DNA of 64,000 nucleotides, taken from DMER01 sp003451645. GTDB lineage: Bacteria; Pseudomonadota; Alphaproteobacteria; Micropepsales; Micropepsaceae. The notes under the pieces are model-generated. The model ran no database searches, was not told the origin of the DNA, and was given only the letters and a program-made list of their open reading frames with translations. The stretch is from the NCBI GenBank assembly GCA_031976175.1, contig DALYLR010000010.1, positions 1-64,000 of the forward strand, in the 5' to 3' direction. Made by a program: the position numbers and the translations under genes. Below are positions 1-8,938 of the stretch, in pieces; within the stretch, counting starts at the first letter, position 1; each line of letters starts with the position of its first letter.

Positions 1-163
1 CAATGGCGGCCGCGAGGCCCGAGGCCTCCGTCAATCGCGCTTGCGGCGACCGCGTTGCCACCCCCTCGCCCATGCGTTTCAGCGCGGGGTGTATGACGAT
101 GGCAGGCCCAGTTCCCGTCCGCTGACCAACCTGCTCGGCGGCGGTTCTGGGCGACGTGAAATC
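1..163 (-). CDS. hflX: GTPase HflX, N-terminal fragment (runs off the window)
   Basis: This is the 5' part of a gene that continues past base 1. Downstream of hfq on the minus strand the frame is open and reads a segment with IVIHPALKRM followed by SPQARLTEASGLAAAI. That matches the N-terminus of alphaproteobacterial HflX, where a V-HP segment is followed by R-pEARLeEA-GLA-AI. hfq-hflX is the usual order. HflX is a ribosome-associated GTPase that splits or rescues stalled ribosomes. The start is unclear: the frame is open from about base 190, and the first ATG in frame is at 73-71, after the conserved VIHP segment. A rare start codon (a CTG lies at 175-173, inside the hfq 3' end) or a sequence error is possible. 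The coordinates give only the part I can support. Confidence 0.6.
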
Positions 164-416
164 AGGTGTTGTCAGAGTTCGTGTCCGTTTCTACGTCGAA
201 GAGTGGCACGGCATTGTTCGGCATCACAGTTGAGATCGCGTGCTTGTAGACCAGTTGAGAATTTCCATCCCGGCGCAGCAGGACACAGAAATTATCGAAC
301 CAGGTGATAACACCCTGCAGCTTCACGCCATTGACCAGGAAAATCGTCAATGGCGTCTTGGACTTGCGGCAGGCATTCAAAAACGTGTCCTGCAAGTTTT
401 GTTGCTTTTCCGACAT
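162..416 (-). CDS. hfq: RNA chaperone Hfq
   Basis: Hfq is the Sm-like hexameric RNA chaperone that pairs small RNAs with mRNAs; in nitrogen-fixing alphaproteobacteria it also affects nif expression. The 84-residue product has the family N-terminus (QNLQDTFLNACRKSKTPLT), the Sm1 segment (IFLVNGVKLQGVITWFDNF) and the Sm2 segment (YKHAISTVMP). The C-terminal tail is short and acidic, as usual in this class. The ATG at 416 was chosen over an upstream non-ATG extension because the conserved MSEKQQNLQ begins there. It lies 142 bases downstream of the aminotransferase gene and its stop touches the hflX frame. The spacer before it may hold its promoter, but I see no convincing -35/-10 pair. Confidence 0.96.
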   Translation of the reverse strand: MSEKQQNLQDTFLNACRKSKTPLTIFLVNGVKLQGVITWFDNFCVLLRRDGNSQLVYKHAISTVMPNNAVPLFDVETDTNSDNT

Positions 417-558
417 GGGTTTGTCCCATCTGCTCTGTTGTGACTGCGCGTGCATCGGGGCTCTGGCGTGACTGACTCATGCTCTGAAGCGCTTGGCCGC
501 ACCATGGATCACCGGCCCCGTCTCCCGCAAGTGCGAAACATGGCAAGGCCTCAAAAAG

Positions 559-1419
559 TCAAACAGAGTCAACCCGATTTAGATAGGATTGACGCAAGCC
601 CATTGCAACCAGTCCAGGCTGAGGCCCCTTGAGACGGACGCCGTCGATGGTGGTCACTGGCGTTACAAAGGACAAGGCAGAGGTATTGAAAGCCTCTTGG
701 GCTTCCTGCGCTTCACGAACCGTGAAAGGAACCTCCGCGAACTCGAGACTAGAGTCGTGAATGACCGACAGCAAAGTTTCTCGGGTGATGCCGGGTAGAA
801 TATCCTGAGATAATTCGCGCGTTCGAAGGACGCCGCGCCGATCAACGATCCAGGCATTGGTAGACCCGCCCTCGGTCACATAGCCTTGCCCGTCGACGAA
901 CCAGACCTCGCTGGCGCCTGCTTCCCGGGCGCTCTGTTTGCCAAGCACGTTGCCCAAGAGCCCGGTGGTCTTGATATCCCTCCGTGCCCAGCGAATGTCG
1001 GGAGAGGTGTGAACCGAAATGCCTGTGGCCGCTCTCGCATCCAAGTGCTCCATATTCATGGGCCGAGCGAATATCACCAGGGTTGGCGACACGGCGGGGT
1101 CTGGGAACGCATGCTCACGCTCGGCAACACCACGCGAGACCTGCAAATAGAGCAAACCATCGCGAACAAGATTGCGTTGAACAACCTCACGCAAGACATG
1201 GCGCAGGGGCTGCGGCCCTAAAGGTGGCGCAATGCGCAGAGCGGCCAACGACCTATCGAGCCGAGCGAGATGCGCATCCAGATCCAGAAGCCGCCCGGCC
1301 CTGATCGCGCAGACCTCGTAAACCGCATCGCCAAACTGAAAGCCGCGATCCTCAACATGGACGCGGGCGGCGCCGTAATGCACATAGCGCCCATTGACAT
1401 AGACGCAGCGTGGGATCAC
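559..1419 (-). CDS. dat: D-amino-acid aminotransferase-like PLP enzyme (fold type IV)
   Basis: This is a 286-residue PLP-dependent transaminase of fold type IV, the group holding D-alanine aminotransferase, branched-chain aminotransferase and aminodeoxychorismate lyase. Visible marks are the N-terminal RGFQFGDAVYEV segment, the Schiff-base lysine in RRDIKTTGLL (about K150), and the cofactor phosphate-binding EGGSTN near residue 183. The lysine context and the position between ntrX and hfq fit alphaproteobacterial D-amino-acid aminotransferases; substrate is inferred from family only. Translation starts at GTG, and GTGA overlaps the ntrX stop, so it is probably translationally coupled to ntrX. 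Confidence 0.88.
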   Translation of the reverse strand: MIPRCVYVNGRYVHYGAARVHVEDRGFQFGDAVYEVCAIRAGRLLDLDAHLARLDRSLAALRIAPPLGPQPLRHVLREVVQRNLVRDGLLYLQVSRGVAEREHAFPDPAVSPTLVIFARPMNMEHLDARAATGISVHTSPDIRWARRDIKTTGLLGNVLGKQSAREAGASEVWFVDGQGYVTEGGSTNAWIVDRRGVLRTRELSQDILPGITRETLLSVIHDSSLEFAEVPFTVREAQEAQEAFNTSALSFVTPVTTIDGVRLKGPQPGLVAMGLRQSYLNRVDSV

Positions 1420-2837
1420 GCAGCCCCCTCTTCCGCCTTGGTCCCTGCATTCACGCCGAGTGATTTGAGCTTGCGGTGCAGTGCTGAGCGCTCCATGCCA
1501 ATGAACGAGGCTGTGCGCGAGATATTGCCGCCAAAGCGATTGATCTGAGCGATCAGGTATTCCCGTTCAAACAATTCGCGCGCCTCACGCAATGGCAGAG
1601 AGATGATCACCTCGCTGCCAGCACCCTGGGTCACCGCGGGTGTCGAGGCGCTAACCTCAGAAGGCAGCATGTCGGCCGTGATGACAGTTTCAGGATCATC
1701 GGCAGCAAGGATCATGAGGCGTTCGATGTTATTGCGCAGCTGCCGGATATTGCCTGGCCATGCATGCGCCTGCAGCGCAGCCATTGCGTCATCGCCGATC
1801 TTGCGCGGTTGCAAACCGGTGCCGGAGGCAATGCGCTTCATAAAGTAGTCGACCAAGGCAGGAATATCATCGCGACGCTCTGTGAGAGGCGGCACACGGA
1901 TCGGCATGACGTTTAGACGGTGATAGAGATCCTCCCGCAAGCGGCCTTCCTGGATTTCGTGGCGAGGATCGCGGGAGCATGATGAGATGACGCGCACATC
2001 GACCTGAACCTTTTGCGAGCCGCCTACGCGGGCGAAGTTTTGCTCAACCAGCACTCGCAAGATTTTGCTCTGTGTCTCCAACGGCATGTCGGCGATTTCA
2101 TCGAGGAACAATGTGCCGTTATGCGCCTGCTCAAAAAGACCGACTTTGCGGCCACCGTCAGTGCCGGCACCTTCCACGCCAAAGAGCTCCAGCTCCATGC
2201 GTTCCGGCGCGATGGTCGCGCAATTGATGGCCACGAAGGCCCCGCGCTGGCGGCGCGATTTGGCGTGCAGCAGCCGAGCAACAACCTCTTTACCAGAGCC
2301 CGGCGGGCCCTGGATCAAGACCCGGCTGTTTGTTGGCGCCGTGCGTTCCAGCGTTTGGCGGAGCTGACTGACAGACTGACTGCTACCCATCAGCTCCATT
2401 TCGTCCCAAACGCGCTCTTTCAGGGTTTCGTTCTCCCGTCGAAGGCGTTGCGCCTCCAGCGCCCGTTCGATGGTGAGGATGAGGCGGTCGGCTTTGAAGG
2501 GTTTCTCGACAAAGTCGTAAGCCCCTTTCTTGATTGCAGACACTGCGGTTTCAATATTGCCGTGACCTGAGATGATGAGGACCGGCAAGTCAGGGTGATC
2601 CTTGCGTAGCTCATCAAGGACTTGCAGACCGTCCAGGCGGCTGCCTTGCAGCCAGATATCCAGAATGACCAGCGCCGGCCGGCGCAGTTTGACCTCCTTC
2701 AAGGCAGAGTCGCTGTCACCCGCCGTGCGGGTGGCATAGCCCTCATCCGACAAGATGCCAGCAATCAGTTCCCGGATGTCCGCCTCGTCATCGACGATCA
2801 GGACATCAAAGGGCGTGTGGGGCCCGCTTTTGCTCAT
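1416..2837 (-). CDS. ntrX: Nitrogen regulation response regulator NtrX
   Basis: A 473-residue NtrC-family regulator and partner of NtrY. The receiver domain (about 10-125) carries the acidic pair in LIVDDEAD, the phosphoacceptor Asp in LVILD (about D60) and the conserved Lys in EKPF. The AAA+ domain (about 148-385) has Walker A GPPGSGKE (177-184) and Walker B LFLDEIAD (243-250). A Fis-type helix-turn-helix (NISRTASFIGMERSALHRKL) is at the C-terminus. The sigma-54 contact loop GAFTGA is missing: the stretch reads GVEGAGTDGGRKVGL. This is typical of NtrX proteins and implies regulation without classic sigma-54 activation. The ATG lies 32 bases inside the ntrY 3' end; its stop overlaps the start of the aminotransferase gene. 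Confidence 0.95.
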   Translation of the reverse strand: MSKSGPHTPFDVLIVDDEADIRELIAGILSDEGYATRTAGDSDSALKEVKLRRPALVILDIWLQGSRLDGLQVLDELRKDHPDLPVLIISGHGNIETAVSAIKKGAYDFVEKPFKADRLILTIERALEAQRLRRENETLKERVWDEMELMGSSQSVSQLRQTLERTAPTNSRVLIQGPPGSGKEVVARLLHAKSRRQRGAFVAINCATIAPERMELELFGVEGAGTDGGRKVGLFEQAHNGTLFLDEIADMPLETQSKILRVLVEQNFARVGGSQKVQVDVRVISSCSRDPRHEIQEGRLREDLYHRLNVMPIRVPPLTERRDDIPALVDYFMKRIASGTGLQPRKIGDDAMAALQAHAWPGNIRQLRNNIERLMILAADDPETVITADMLPSEVSASTPAVTQGAGSEVIISLPLREARELFEREYLIAQINRFGGNISRTASFIGMERSALHRKLKSLGVNAGTKAEEGAA

Positions 2838-5145
2838 CGTCGTTACCTGTTCCGCTTGTTAGAGTTTGTTCGGAGGCCGTCGCCGGCTTGGTGGATTTCG
2901 GGAAACGCAAGCACACCCGCGCGCCTGTGCCGCGCTCATGACCATTTGCGTCATGGGTGGGTGCGTCTTCGAGGATCAGCTCGCCCTCGTGGTCTTCCAT
3001 GATCTTCTTGACGATCGCAAGCCCCAGACCGGTACCCTTCGCGCGCTTGGTCACATAGGGTTCGGTCAGACGATGGCGGTCTTCCTTGGGAAGGCCAATG
3101 CCATTGTCGGACACTTGAATGGTCATGTCCGCGGCCGACTCGGCGATCGCGATTTCGATGCGGCCGCCTTCGGCGACCTGGTCGCTTTCGGGGTCGCGTG
3201 CATCCTTGCCGAACCGCGCGCGGACCGCTTCGCCCGCGTTCTTCAAGACATTGGTCAGCGCCTGGCTGACCAGCCGGCCATCGCAGACCAGTGACACGGC
3301 GCCTTCCGGCAAATGCATGGTGAAGTCGATCTGCGGCTGTGCCACCCTCTGCAAGAACGTCGCATGGCGCACGAGATCGCCGAGGTCCTCGACGCGCATG
3401 ACCGGTTGCGGCATGCGTGCAAAGGATGAGAATTCGTCGACCATCCGGCCAATGTCCGACACCTGGCGGATGATCGTCTGCGTGCATTGTTCAAAGACCT
3501 CAGGGTCGGTCTCGATTTCCTTCTTGTATTTGCGCCGCAGACGTTCGGCCGACAATTGGATGGGCGTCAGCGGGTTCTTGATCTCATGCGCGATGCGGCG
3601 GGCAACGTCCGCCCAAGCGGATGAGCGCTGTGCGGTGATCAGATCGGTGATATCGTCAAAGGTCACAACATAGCCTCGCTCGCCTTCGACCGGTATTTCA
3701 CTCGTTACGCGGACGGTGAGATTGCGGACCTTGTCGTTGCGCGCGATATCGACCTGCCCTTGCGAGCGGCCTTCCGGTGCCGCAATCGCAGCCTGCACCA
3801 AGGGGGCAAGTTCGGTGGCAACCTCACCTATCGCCAGGCCAATGACCGGGTCTCGGCTGAGGCCCAGCATGGCTTGTGCCGAGCGATTGAGAATGTTGAT
3901 ACGGCCGTCACCATCCAGGCCAATGACGCCCGCACTGACCCCCGACAGAACTGCCTCGGTGAAGCGGCGACGCACTTCGGTCTGACGGTGGCTTTCGATG
4001 AGCTCTTCCCGCTGACTTTCCAATTCGCCTGTCATGCGGTTGAAGGCGAGGCTGAGGGTCGCAAGCTCATCGTCCGAGCGGTCGACAGGCACACGTGCCG
4101 TAAGGTCGCCGCGCGACACCCGGTCCGAAGCGCCGACCAAACGGCCGATCGGCGCCACGATCCGGCTCGCCGCCCACATGCCTGCGAAGACTGACGCAAT
4201 CAAGAGAACCAACGCAACACTCGCATAGACAAGGCCGAGCGTGATCTGGGCGCCTGTCCGGCTTGCCTCGAGGCGCCGGAAGTCATCAATCACGCGCTGT
4301 GTTTCCTGCTGATAGCCTATGACCTTGCTGTCAACATTGCGGACGACCATCAGGTACAAGTCGGGCAGTGCGGACAGCTGCACGAAGGCGCGCACCTGGC
4401 TGCCATTTTCTTCCGTGGTCAGAGACACCTCCCCCCGCCGCGCAGTGTCGTAGTCCTGGTCATCGGGGCGGTCGACCGCCAAGACAAAGCCAGGCGTCAC
4501 GGATACGAGGGGCAATTTCTTGGCATTGTAGATTGCCACGCCGTCGATGGCGCGCTGTCCGGCATTCTTGAACAGGTACGAGGCAAGGCCCGCAGGGTCC
4601 GTCTGCAAGAGATTGAGGACCTCCGACGCCCGCAGATTGAGGTCATTACCCAAAGCCAGCGCGTCGGCGCGAATATTGCGGCGGTGTTCGCCCAGATAGC
4701 CCTGCGCGACTGCAAGCGAATTGTCGAGCGCCGTCCGGACCCCCTTAGAAAACCAGGCTTCCATCCCTAAGGTGATCGTGAACGCCGCAAAGGCTGCGGT
4801 CAGGGCGGCTGGAATGATCGCAATTGCGCTGAAGATGGCCACGAGACGGGCGTGGAGGCGCGACTGCATAACGCCTGCGCGCCGCTGATTCCATATATCG
4901 GCCATGCGCACGGCCGTGAGCGCCGCTAGGATAAGCACCAAGATAAAGTTTGCGACCACCAAACCGACCACGATCGCAGGCGTCGGCGCGAAGGGCATAT
5001 ACCCATAGATTGTGAGATAGGTCAGCGTGATCGTGGCCAAAGCCAACATGCCCAAGCCAATCGCGGAGGCAGGCGCCTTTAGGGCAGCCCACACAGTCGT
5101 CGTCAATCGCTCGCGTCCGGGCTGCTCGGCGACTGTGGCCAACAT
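2806..5145 (-). CDS. ntrY: Membrane sensor histidine kinase NtrY
   Basis: NtrY is the membrane-bound kinase that phosphorylates NtrX in response to nitrogen or redox state. The 779-residue protein has three hydrophobic segments near the N-terminus, an extracytoplasmic region, a further membrane segment (LGLVYASVALVLLIASVFAG), a HAMP domain (RIVAPIGRLVGAS), a PAS domain, a HisKA domain with the H-box RRIAHEIKNPLTPIQ, and an HATPase domain with N, G1 (VSDNGIGLP) and G2 (GTGLGLAI) boxes. An upstream TTG at 5202 would add 19 residues. I chose the ATG at 5145 because GGAAAG lies just upstream. A 119-base spacer separates it from ntrC. Confidence 0.94.
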   Translation of the reverse strand: MLATVAEQPGRERLTTTVWAALKAPASAIGLGMLALATITLTYLTIYGYMPFAPTPAIVVGLVVANFILVLILAALTAVRMADIWNQRRAGVMQSRLHARLVAIFSAIAIIPAALTAAFAAFTITLGMEAWFSKGVRTALDNSLAVAQGYLGEHRRNIRADALALGNDLNLRASEVLNLLQTDPAGLASYLFKNAGQRAIDGVAIYNAKKLPLVSVTPGFVLAVDRPDDQDYDTARRGEVSLTTEENGSQVRAFVQLSALPDLYLMVVRNVDSKVIGYQQETQRVIDDFRRLEASRTGAQITLGLVYASVALVLLIASVFAGMWAASRIVAPIGRLVGASDRVSRGDLTARVPVDRSDDELATLSLAFNRMTGELESQREELIESHRQTEVRRRFTEAVLSGVSAGVIGLDGDGRINILNRSAQAMLGLSRDPVIGLAIGEVATELAPLVQAAIAAPEGRSQGQVDIARNDKVRNLTVRVTSEIPVEGERGYVVTFDDITDLITAQRSSAWADVARRIAHEIKNPLTPIQLSAERLRRKYKKEIETDPEVFEQCTQTIIRQVSDIGRMVDEFSSFARMPQPVMRVEDLGDLVRHATFLQRVAQPQIDFTMHLPEGAVSLVCDGRLVSQALTNVLKNAGEAVRARFGKDARDPESDQVAEGGRIEIAIAESAADMTIQVSDNGIGLPKEDRHRLTEPYVTKRAKGTGLGLAIVKKIMEDHEGELILEDAPTHDANGHERGTGARVCLRFPKSTKPATASEQTLTSGTGNDDEQKRAPHAL

Positions 5146-5264
5146 GCTGCTTTCCACGCAAAGGATGTAGACGGAGGCACACACCGACCGCCGTCTTGGC
5201 AACCGCCCACGAACCAGATGTACCCAGGGGACAACAACGCCGGTTCGCCCGTTGCCAATTTACA

Positions 5265-6713
5265 TCACTTGAGCCCTCGAATGACCGGGATGTCAAGGTC
5301 TCTAATCTTTTTTCGTAGAGTATTGCGGTTCAACCCTAAGACTTCTGCGGCCTTTATCTGGTTGCCGCGTGTAGCAGTCAGACACATGGTTAGCAAAGGC
5401 CGCTCCAACTCTTTCAGGATCCGGTCATAGAGTCCGGGTGGCGGCAGTGCTCCGCCATTCTGGGTGAAGATAGCGCCAACATGGCGTTCAATGGCATCGG
5501 AAAGCGTTTCAGCACCATTGGATGTGATCGCCATTTCGGCGGAAGCAGCGTCTTGAAGTTCTGAACTGATAACAGCGCCAGTGATCACATCATCGGTGTA
5601 CAAGGCCGCCAGGCGGCGTGTCAGATTCTCAAGTTCCCGCACATTGCCTGGCCATTGGTACCGCTTGAGGACGTCGATTGCGTCCGCATCGAGCACCTTT
5701 CGGGGGAGGCCGTCGCGCGAGGCCTGCTGAAAGAAGTGGCTCGCCAGATCGGGAATGTCGTCGGCCCGGTTGCGCAAGGGCGGCAGGCGGATGGGAACAA
5801 CATTCAGCCTAAAATACAGGTCTTCGCGGAACAGGCCCTGGTGAATCTGCTGGCGCAGGTCGCGATTCGTCGCGGCAATGATCCGGACATTGGTCTTGAG
5901 CGCGGTGCGGCCACCGACAGCGGTATACTCCCCCTGCTGGAGCACCCGAAGCAGGCGGGTCTGCGCCTCCATAGGCATATCGCCAATCTCATCAAGGAAC
6001 AGCGTGCCGCCTTCGGCCTGCTCGAACCGTCCCACACCTCGCGCGGTTGCGCCGGTGAAGGCGCCTTTCTCGTGACCGAACAATTCGCTCTCAATGAGTT
6101 CGCGAGGGATCGCAGCCATATTGATGGCGACGAAGGGGCCTGCGCGCCTGCGGCCAAAGTCATGCAGGGCGCGCGCCACCAGCTCCTTTCCGGTGCCGGA
6201 TTCGCCCGAAATCATGACAGTCAGATCGGTCGGCATCAAACGGGCCAGCACGCGATAAATCTCCTGCATCGGCGGCGAGCGGCCAATCAGGAGGTCTGGT
6301 TGTGCGTCCGTGTCATTGGCCACGGCCGCAGACTTGGCCGGTTTGGCTGACAAGGCGCGCTGAACGACGTGGGTCAGTTCGTTGAGATCAAAGGGCTTGG
6401 GCAAGTATTCGTAGGCCCCCTGCTCTGCTGCTGTGATCGCAGTCGACAAAGTGTTCTGAGCACTCATCACGACGATTGGCAATGTTGGCCGCACTTGCTT
6501 GAGGCGCGGTATGAAATCGAAGGCATTCTCATCCGGCATGACAACATCGGTGATGACCAGGTCGCCCTCGCCCGCGCTTGCCCACCGCCACAGGGTCGCG
6601 GCATTGCCTGTTGTTCGCACCAGGTAGCCCAAACGGCCGAGGGCTTGATGCAGCACCGTGCGGATGGCGGCATCATCGTCAGCAATCAGTATCGTCGCGG
6701 AGGCATGGGGCAT
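5265..6713 (-). CDS. ntrC: Nitrogen regulation response regulator NtrC
   Basis: Sigma-54-dependent activator of nitrogen-assimilation genes, phosphorylated by NtrB. The 482 residues comprise a receiver domain (ADDDAA acidic cluster, phosphoacceptor Asp in LVITDVVMPDE, about D56), an AAA+ domain with Walker A GESGTGKE, an intact GAFTGA loop (HEKGAFTGAT) and Walker B LFLDEIGD, and a C-terminal Fis helix-turn-helix (GNQIKAAEVLGLNRNTLRKK). The intact GAFTGA contrasts with the neighbouring NtrX. The ATG at 6713 shares a base with the ntrB stop (TGATG), so the pair is translationally coupled. Confidence 0.96.
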   Translation of the reverse strand: MPHASATILIADDDAAIRTVLHQALGRLGYLVRTTGNAATLWRWASAGEGDLVITDVVMPDENAFDFIPRLKQVRPTLPIVVMSAQNTLSTAITAAEQGAYEYLPKPFDLNELTHVVQRALSAKPAKSAAVANDTDAQPDLLIGRSPPMQEIYRVLARLMPTDLTVMISGESGTGKELVARALHDFGRRRAGPFVAINMAAIPRELIESELFGHEKGAFTGATARGVGRFEQAEGGTLFLDEIGDMPMEAQTRLLRVLQQGEYTAVGGRTALKTNVRIIAATNRDLRQQIHQGLFREDLYFRLNVVPIRLPPLRNRADDIPDLASHFFQQASRDGLPRKVLDADAIDVLKRYQWPGNVRELENLTRRLAALYTDDVITGAVISSELQDAASAEMAITSNGAETLSDAIERHVGAIFTQNGGALPPPGLYDRILKELERPLLTMCLTATRGNQIKAAEVLGLNRNTLRKKIRDLDIPVIRGLK

Positions 6714-7861
6714 CAAGGTCTTTCCAGTGCATTGACAGGAGGGCCGTCATTGGCTGCCTTGCCGATGGGCAGGCGCATGCGGAATATCGTGCGGCGGGGT
6801 TCGCTTTCGCACTCAATAATGCCACCATGATCCGCGATAATCTTTGCAACGAGCGCCAGTCCAAGCCCAGTTCCTGCAGCCTTGGAGGTTACAAAGGGTT
6901 CGAAAATCTCAGGCAGGATCTCTTTGGGAACGCCGGCACCGTTATCTTTGATGCAGACCTCAAGGGGCAAAGCAATCTTGGTTTTTGCAACGCCGCTTGT
7001 CACATAAACGCCAGGCCTGAAGGCGGTGACGAGGTGTATTTCAGGTTCAGCCTGTCCCTCGGCCGCATCAGCCGCGTTTTTCACCAGATTGAGCATCACT
7101 TGGATGAGTCGATCGCGGTCGCCCATCACGGGCGGAAGGGATGGGTCGTAATACTCAGCAATACGGATGGCTTTGGCGAAGCTCGCGACGGCCAGCCGAC
7201 GCACATGGTCAAGCACTTCGTGTATATTGACCGGAGCAAGGGAAGGTTTTCGGTTATCGCTTAACACTTCCATCCGGTCGACGAGTGCACGCACGCGGTC
7301 AGTCTCAGCGCAAATGAGGCGGGTAAGAAGCCGGTCATCGTCATTTGCGTTCTGCTCGATCAGTTGAGCGGCACCGCGTATGCCGGCAAGGGGGTTCTTG
7401 ATCTCATGCGCCAGAATGGCCGCCATCGCCATGGTTGAGCGGGTATTCTGCCGTCCGAGCAAGTGCCGGTCCATCTTTTCCGCAATCGACCGCTCCTGGA
7501 GCAGCAGAAGGATATCGCCTTCCGGAGTGCCAAGCGGGCTAATATGGACATCCACGCGCTTTAGCCCGAACCGCGGCGACGCAAGTTCTAGCCCATACTC
7601 GCTGAGCGACTGCTGACGCCGTTGCGCTTGTTCAAGAAGTGTCAGCAGCGGTGTACCAAAAGGGAGGAGCTGCACAACGCGCTCCCGCCGCAGCAGAGGC
7701 AGGCTCAATTCAAAAAATTGCTCGGCCGCCGGATTAGCGAACAATATTTTTGAGGTTAAGTCCAAGACCACGGCCGCATGGGGTATGGCCGCGACAATCA
7801 CCTCGGCCGGAACAGTGCGCGACGTTTGCGCTGGTTTGCGTGGGAGGGATTTGGTGGTCAT
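6713..7861 (-). CDS. ntrB: Nitrogen regulation histidine kinase/phosphatase NtrB
   Basis: Cytoplasmic kinase/phosphatase for NtrC, controlled by PII proteins. The 382-residue protein has an N-terminal PAS domain (about 20-125), a HisKA domain with the H-box AILAHEIKNPLAGIRGAAQL, and an HATPase domain with VKNAADAAEG (N box), IKDNGAGVP (G1) and GTGLGLAL (G2). There are no membrane segments, as expected. The ATG overlaps the dusB stop (ATGA) and the stop overlaps the ntrC start, making a tight dusB-ntrB-ntrC transcription unit. Confidence 0.95.
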   Translation of the reverse strand: MTTKSLPRKPAQTSRTVPAEVIVAAIPHAAVVLDLTSKILFANPAAEQFFELSLPLLRRERVVQLLPFGTPLLTLLEQAQRRQQSLSEYGLELASPRFGLKRVDVHISPLGTPEGDILLLLQERSIAEKMDRHLLGRQNTRSTMAMAAILAHEIKNPLAGIRGAAQLIEQNANDDDRLLTRLICAETDRVRALVDRMEVLSDNRKPSLAPVNIHEVLDHVRRLAVASFAKAIRIAEYYDPSLPPVMGDRDRLIQVMLNLVKNAADAAEGQAEPEIHLVTAFRPGVYVTSGVAKTKIALPLEVCIKDNGAGVPKEILPEIFEPFVTSKAAGTGLGLALVAKIIADHGGIIECESEPRRTIFRMRLPIGKAANDGPPVNALERP

Positions 7862-8832
7862 GCGGCCTGCTGCTGGAATTGCTCAATCGTCAGCCGCTTT
7901 AGAACCAAATCTGGATCGTCACATTCCAGGACCGATGAGCGTTGCTCTGCCGTCCAGCCGAGGGACGACGCGTAAGCCGCAAGGTGCTTGCGCACCATCT
8001 TTGCCCCGACCTCACGGCCATAATGCGCGAGTGAGCCTTCGTAATGGGCCTCAATGCCCTGGAGAATCCGATCGGTATTAGGGCGCGTATAGGGTTGGCC
8101 AAGCAATGCGCTAGCAATTTCGGCCAGGAGCCAAGGTTGGCCCATGGCGCCTCTGCCAATCATAACACCGTCCGCACCGGAGGCATCGAGGGCCTGCTTC
8201 GCAGTCGCCGAGCAGGTAATGTCGCCGTTGACAATCACTGGTACATCAACAGCCGCTTTGACCTGGCGCACGAAGGCCCAATCAGCCTGACCCTTGTAGA
8301 ATTGCGCGCGTGTACGGCCATGCACAGTGACTATCTGCGCGCCCTCACCTGCTGCGATCCTGGCCACCTCCGGGGCATTTCGGGCGCCGGCGTCCCAGCC
8401 GGTGCGCATCTTTACGGTCACGGGTATCTTGACCGCATGCGCAACAGACGCCACCAACTGACCGATCAGTTGTGGCGTGCGCATCAGTGCAGAGCCACAC
8501 TGGAAGCCCACAACGAATTTGGAAGGACAGCCGAAATTGAGGTCAATCAGTTCCGCGCCCTCATCCTCGGCCAGCGCCGCTGCTTGCGCGACAACGTGGG
8601 GATCATAACCCGCCAATTGGACTGCGTAGATCCCGTCCTCCTTTACCGCCCGAAGACGGCGGGCTTCCTTCCGGCGCTCCCGCAGGAGTTCGGCCGAGGC
8701 AATCATCTCCGTAAAGCACAGACCCGCCCCATAGCGCATGACGGCGCGCCGGAACGGCCTGTCGGTCACGCCCGTCATGGGCGCTAAGAAGACAGCGCTG
8801 GACGTCGTGACGGGACCAATTGCGATGCTCAT
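7858..8832 (-). CDS. dusB: tRNA-dihydrouridine synthase (NifR3/DusB family)
   Basis: FMN-dependent enzyme that reduces uridines in the tRNA D-loop. The 324 residues form a TIM barrel with the family marks FLAPMTGVTDRPFRR, EMIASAEL, LNFGCPSKFVV (containing the catalytic Cys), a VKMRTGWD segment, TVHGRTRAQFYKG and VIVNGDI. In alphaproteobacteria this gene is called nifR3 and is cotranscribed with ntrBC, as the ATGA overlap here suggests. It is the first gene of the nitrogen operon and is divergent from ispDF across a 106-base spacer. Confidence 0.94.
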   Translation of the reverse strand: MSIAIGPVTTSSAVFLAPMTGVTDRPFRRAVMRYGAGLCFTEMIASAELLRERRKEARRLRAVKEDGIYAVQLAGYDPHVVAQAAALAEDEGAELIDLNFGCPSKFVVGFQCGSALMRTPQLIGQLVASVAHAVKIPVTVKMRTGWDAGARNAPEVARIAAGEGAQIVTVHGRTRAQFYKGQADWAFVRQVKAAVDVPVIVNGDITCSATAKQALDASGADGVMIGRGAMGQPWLLAEIASALLGQPYTRPNTDRILQGIEAHYEGSLAHYGREVGAKMVRKHLAAYASSLGWTAEQRSSVLECDDPDLVLKRLTIEQFQQQAA

Positions 8833-8876
8833 TCTTTAGGCAGACCATGAGGTTGCACAAATCATCGCCAGCGTAT

Positions 8877-8889
8877 GCTGCATTGCAGC
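8877..8889. promoter_or_regulatory. Short palindrome in the dusB/ispDF divergent spacer
   Basis: GCTGC-ATT-GCAGC is a perfect 5+5 inverted repeat between the two divergent starts. The position fits an operator acting on the nitrogen operon or on ispDF, but it does not match the usual NtrC site (TGCACY-N5-GGTGCA), and a repeat this short can arise by chance. Confidence 0.2.
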
Positions 8890-8938
8890 GAAACTCAAGC
8901 GCTTGACGCAAGCGCCATGCAACGGCAGGCCTATTCTC

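Noticed and set aside
5146..5202. Upstream TTG start of ntrY
   Set aside because: The extra 19 residues are not conserved in type and the ATG at 5145 has GGAAAG in the right place.
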